From: Zeugodacus cucurbitae
Taxonomy: Eukaryota > Arthropoda > Insecta > Diptera > Tephritidae
Assembly (NCBI RefSeq): GCF_028554725.1
Contig: NC_071667.1
Span: forward strand, 86,714,001-86,778,000
Reading direction: 5' to 3'
Length of the DNA: 64,000 nucleotides
The notes under the pieces were generated by a model. The model saw only the letters and a program-made list of their open reading frames with translations, was not told where the DNA came from and did no database searches. Position numbers and translations under genes: made by a program. The stretch's first letter is position 1; every line of letters begins with the position of its first letter. This document shows positions 62,001 to 64,000 of the stretch, piece after piece.

Positions 62001-64000
62001 TAAACACACGAGCAAATGAAATGGGCAAATAACTCAAGTTACCAAATTAAAAATTTTAATGCACAAAGAAAACATAAAAAATATGATTGCTTAGTAACAT
62101 TAAAGGGTGTGAAGATTAATGAATAAGCCAGTAGTAGTCTTCGAACAAAGTCAGGGCATTTACGCACTAAACATTCCAAAATTAAATTTCAACAAGTTGT
62201 AAGCCCCATCACACACAGACTTCACAAAGGCGCATAACATAAAAGCAGCTTAGAGCCCACGGCCCACGGCGGAACATATGAGCTTACACAATTTGTCACA
62301 ATCCACATATGCGATGTGAGAGAAGAAAAAATAATTGAAACATAATTGATGAGCAATTGATGCATATGTCAAATATACAGTTAAATAACTGTCAACCAAA
62401 CGACACACACAAAAAATTATGAAAAATTGCCACACAATGACGACTTAAGCCGCATGTCCTTTCATTCAAGTGTACATGTATACGAGAATATAAAATATAC
62501 ATATGTACACATACTATATATCATTTACATATATCCAATATTGTAAATACACACGAAAACACACAGTAATAACACTGATGTACTCAAATTCCGTTCTATT
62601 TTTGTATAATTCCCACATTTGTAAATGAAAGTGAATATATACATACATGTATAATCACAGACGTTGTTTTATTTAACACCACTCTCATTAAGCACCGAAG
62701 AAGGTTATTTTAAGCGATCTATTTATTTAACGAAAATGTTAACAATCGAAATGGACAGTTGGTCAGAAGGTCGACGTTTGCTGAAAACGCCAATGAAATT
62801 TGTGCGCAAAACTTTGTTCGCGTTTAAATGCCGTGGCAATGTGGCACAATGGGCTTACTAAGCGTAAAAGAAGTGAACGGAAATTGTGCTGATTGACAAA
62901 AAAGGGGTTTATATTCAAGTGCAGCGTACCTGAAAAAGGATTAAAAGTCTTGCAGCTGGACGAAGCAGACCACGGCCCACGTAGCCATCCACAAATATAA
63001 CAAGTGAAAGCTTTTTCATGTTTAAAATATTATACAATGAATTCCCTTCACCAGCGCGTGGCTTTGTGAACAGCAACTTTTTAGAATTCTCGCCTTATGC
63101 GTCTTCTAAACGCAAAAATATTGGACTGTTTTTTACGAACTTAAAGCGGATAGCTACATTAGCGGTTTATCCATATTTCTACATATATTCAGAGTACGGT
63201 AGAATTCCATTTTTCAATCATAATTGATATTGAATTCAGATTTCTTGATGTGAAAGTACCACTCACTTTTACAATTTCTTAGAGCAAATAGATGGTTTTA
63301 GGACACGTGACGAAGTCATTAGATACATTATGGAATTGAATTACGCTAATTGTGAATTTAATGAAGCTTACGCAGTCTCCCTAAACGACTATGTTAACAA
63401 ACAATAAAATTAATATACATATTTATGTCTCGACTTTCAATTCGATTTCTGAAGTTTATTTGAACGGTGAGAGAGTGCACGTCGTTGCTCTAGTTGGAGC
63501 TGTGTAGAAATGTAAAAGACCGACATTGAACGTTTTAGATCGTATCGCTGGAGCTGTAAAACGTTAGCGCGTTTCCAATTTAAAAAGCATTGCTTTTACC
63601 ATACATCAAAGTGAGTAAAAATTAATGTAAGTCTTTCGTCTGCACAATTTGTCATGTCACATACTACACAAACATGCATTGCATATAGACAATCTCGTGC
63701 ATATAAGACATAAGTAAGTCTATCAGCACGAAGTGAGTACACAAACAGACATTTCCCTCTTCTTGGAAGCAAGTGACGAGCGAGCCATAGTCTATATATA
63801 TAGTCCTAAACTGCAAACAAATAGGTTAACCGTTCACTATCTCAAGGAATATTTTTTATATTTATTTAATTATTTTCCTTAACTAATTCTAAAAAATATT
63901 TCTGAAATTCTTTAAGGGGGGGGGGGGTGGAGGGGTAAGGTTTGACAAATTTTGTTCTTCATATTTTTTTTAAATTTTATTTTTGAACCATCAACATCTT
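59086..64000. other. Octbeta2R 5' region and upstream intergenic DNA
   Basis: The first 280 bases continue the Octbeta2R frame without an ATG and include a GTT run (59317-59331); they are probably 5' UTR. Beyond that only short frames occur (for example 60615-60890 and the overlapping pair near 61320-61703), without conserved features. A run of 12 G at 63916-63927 sits at the right edge. Confidence 0.5.
63916..63927. repeat. poly-G run
   Basis: Twelve consecutive G followed by TGGAGGGG. Rare in this AT-rich region, and a site where sequencing length errors are likely. Confidence 0.8.

Overview
This is about 64 kb of nuclear DNA from a higher fly. The AT-rich composition, many (TACA)n tracts, small introns in compact genes beside very long introns, and the protein sequences all suggest a cyclorrhaphan dipteran. 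A tephritid fruit fly is the most likely group, inferred from gene similarity and repeat style rather than from any single diagnostic sequence. I see no rRNA, tRNA, CRISPR array or bacterial-type operon.

Layout: 1-7.9 kb is intergenic with transposon debris: a pogo-like MITE, a retrotransposon scrap and an internally deleted mariner-type element. From 8.0 to 11.3 kb two linker-histone (H15) genes lie in tandem on the minus strand. The larger, acidic one matches the embryonic/germline linker histone BigH1; the other is a divergent paralogue with the same phase-0 intron after H15. From 11.96 to 13.85 kb a six-exon plus-strand gene encodes a secreted or membrane-tethered cysteine-rich (EB/EGF-like) protein of 346 aa. 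Vha55 (V-ATPase subunit B, 492 aa, four coding exons) is on the minus strand at 15.5-18.0 kb, with Mitf/CLEAR-like E-boxes upstream and in intron 1.

From 25.2 to 36.2 kb a six-exon plus-strand gene encodes a 2-oxoglutarate/Fe(II) oxygenase of 402 aa, split by a 9.5-kb intron. From 44.0 to 59.1 kb, on the minus strand, seven coding exons reconstruct the octopamine receptor Octbeta2R (618 aa from the first in-frame ATG). The rest is intron or intergenic DNA with nested and non-autonomous DNA transposons (pogo-like, hAT-like, foldback), a non-LTR retrotransposon tail and microsatellites.

The genes are not co-functional in any operon sense: chromatin, extracellular, proton pump, oxygenase and neuromodulator receptor genes are neighbours only. 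The most interesting points are the divergent linker-histone paralogue, the uncharacterised cysteine-rich protein, the E-boxes at Vha55, and several small transposon families with clear termini. Exon boundaries were deduced by eye from splice signals and reading-frame phase. All phases close for the five genes with complete models; only the BigH1 start remains unresolved.
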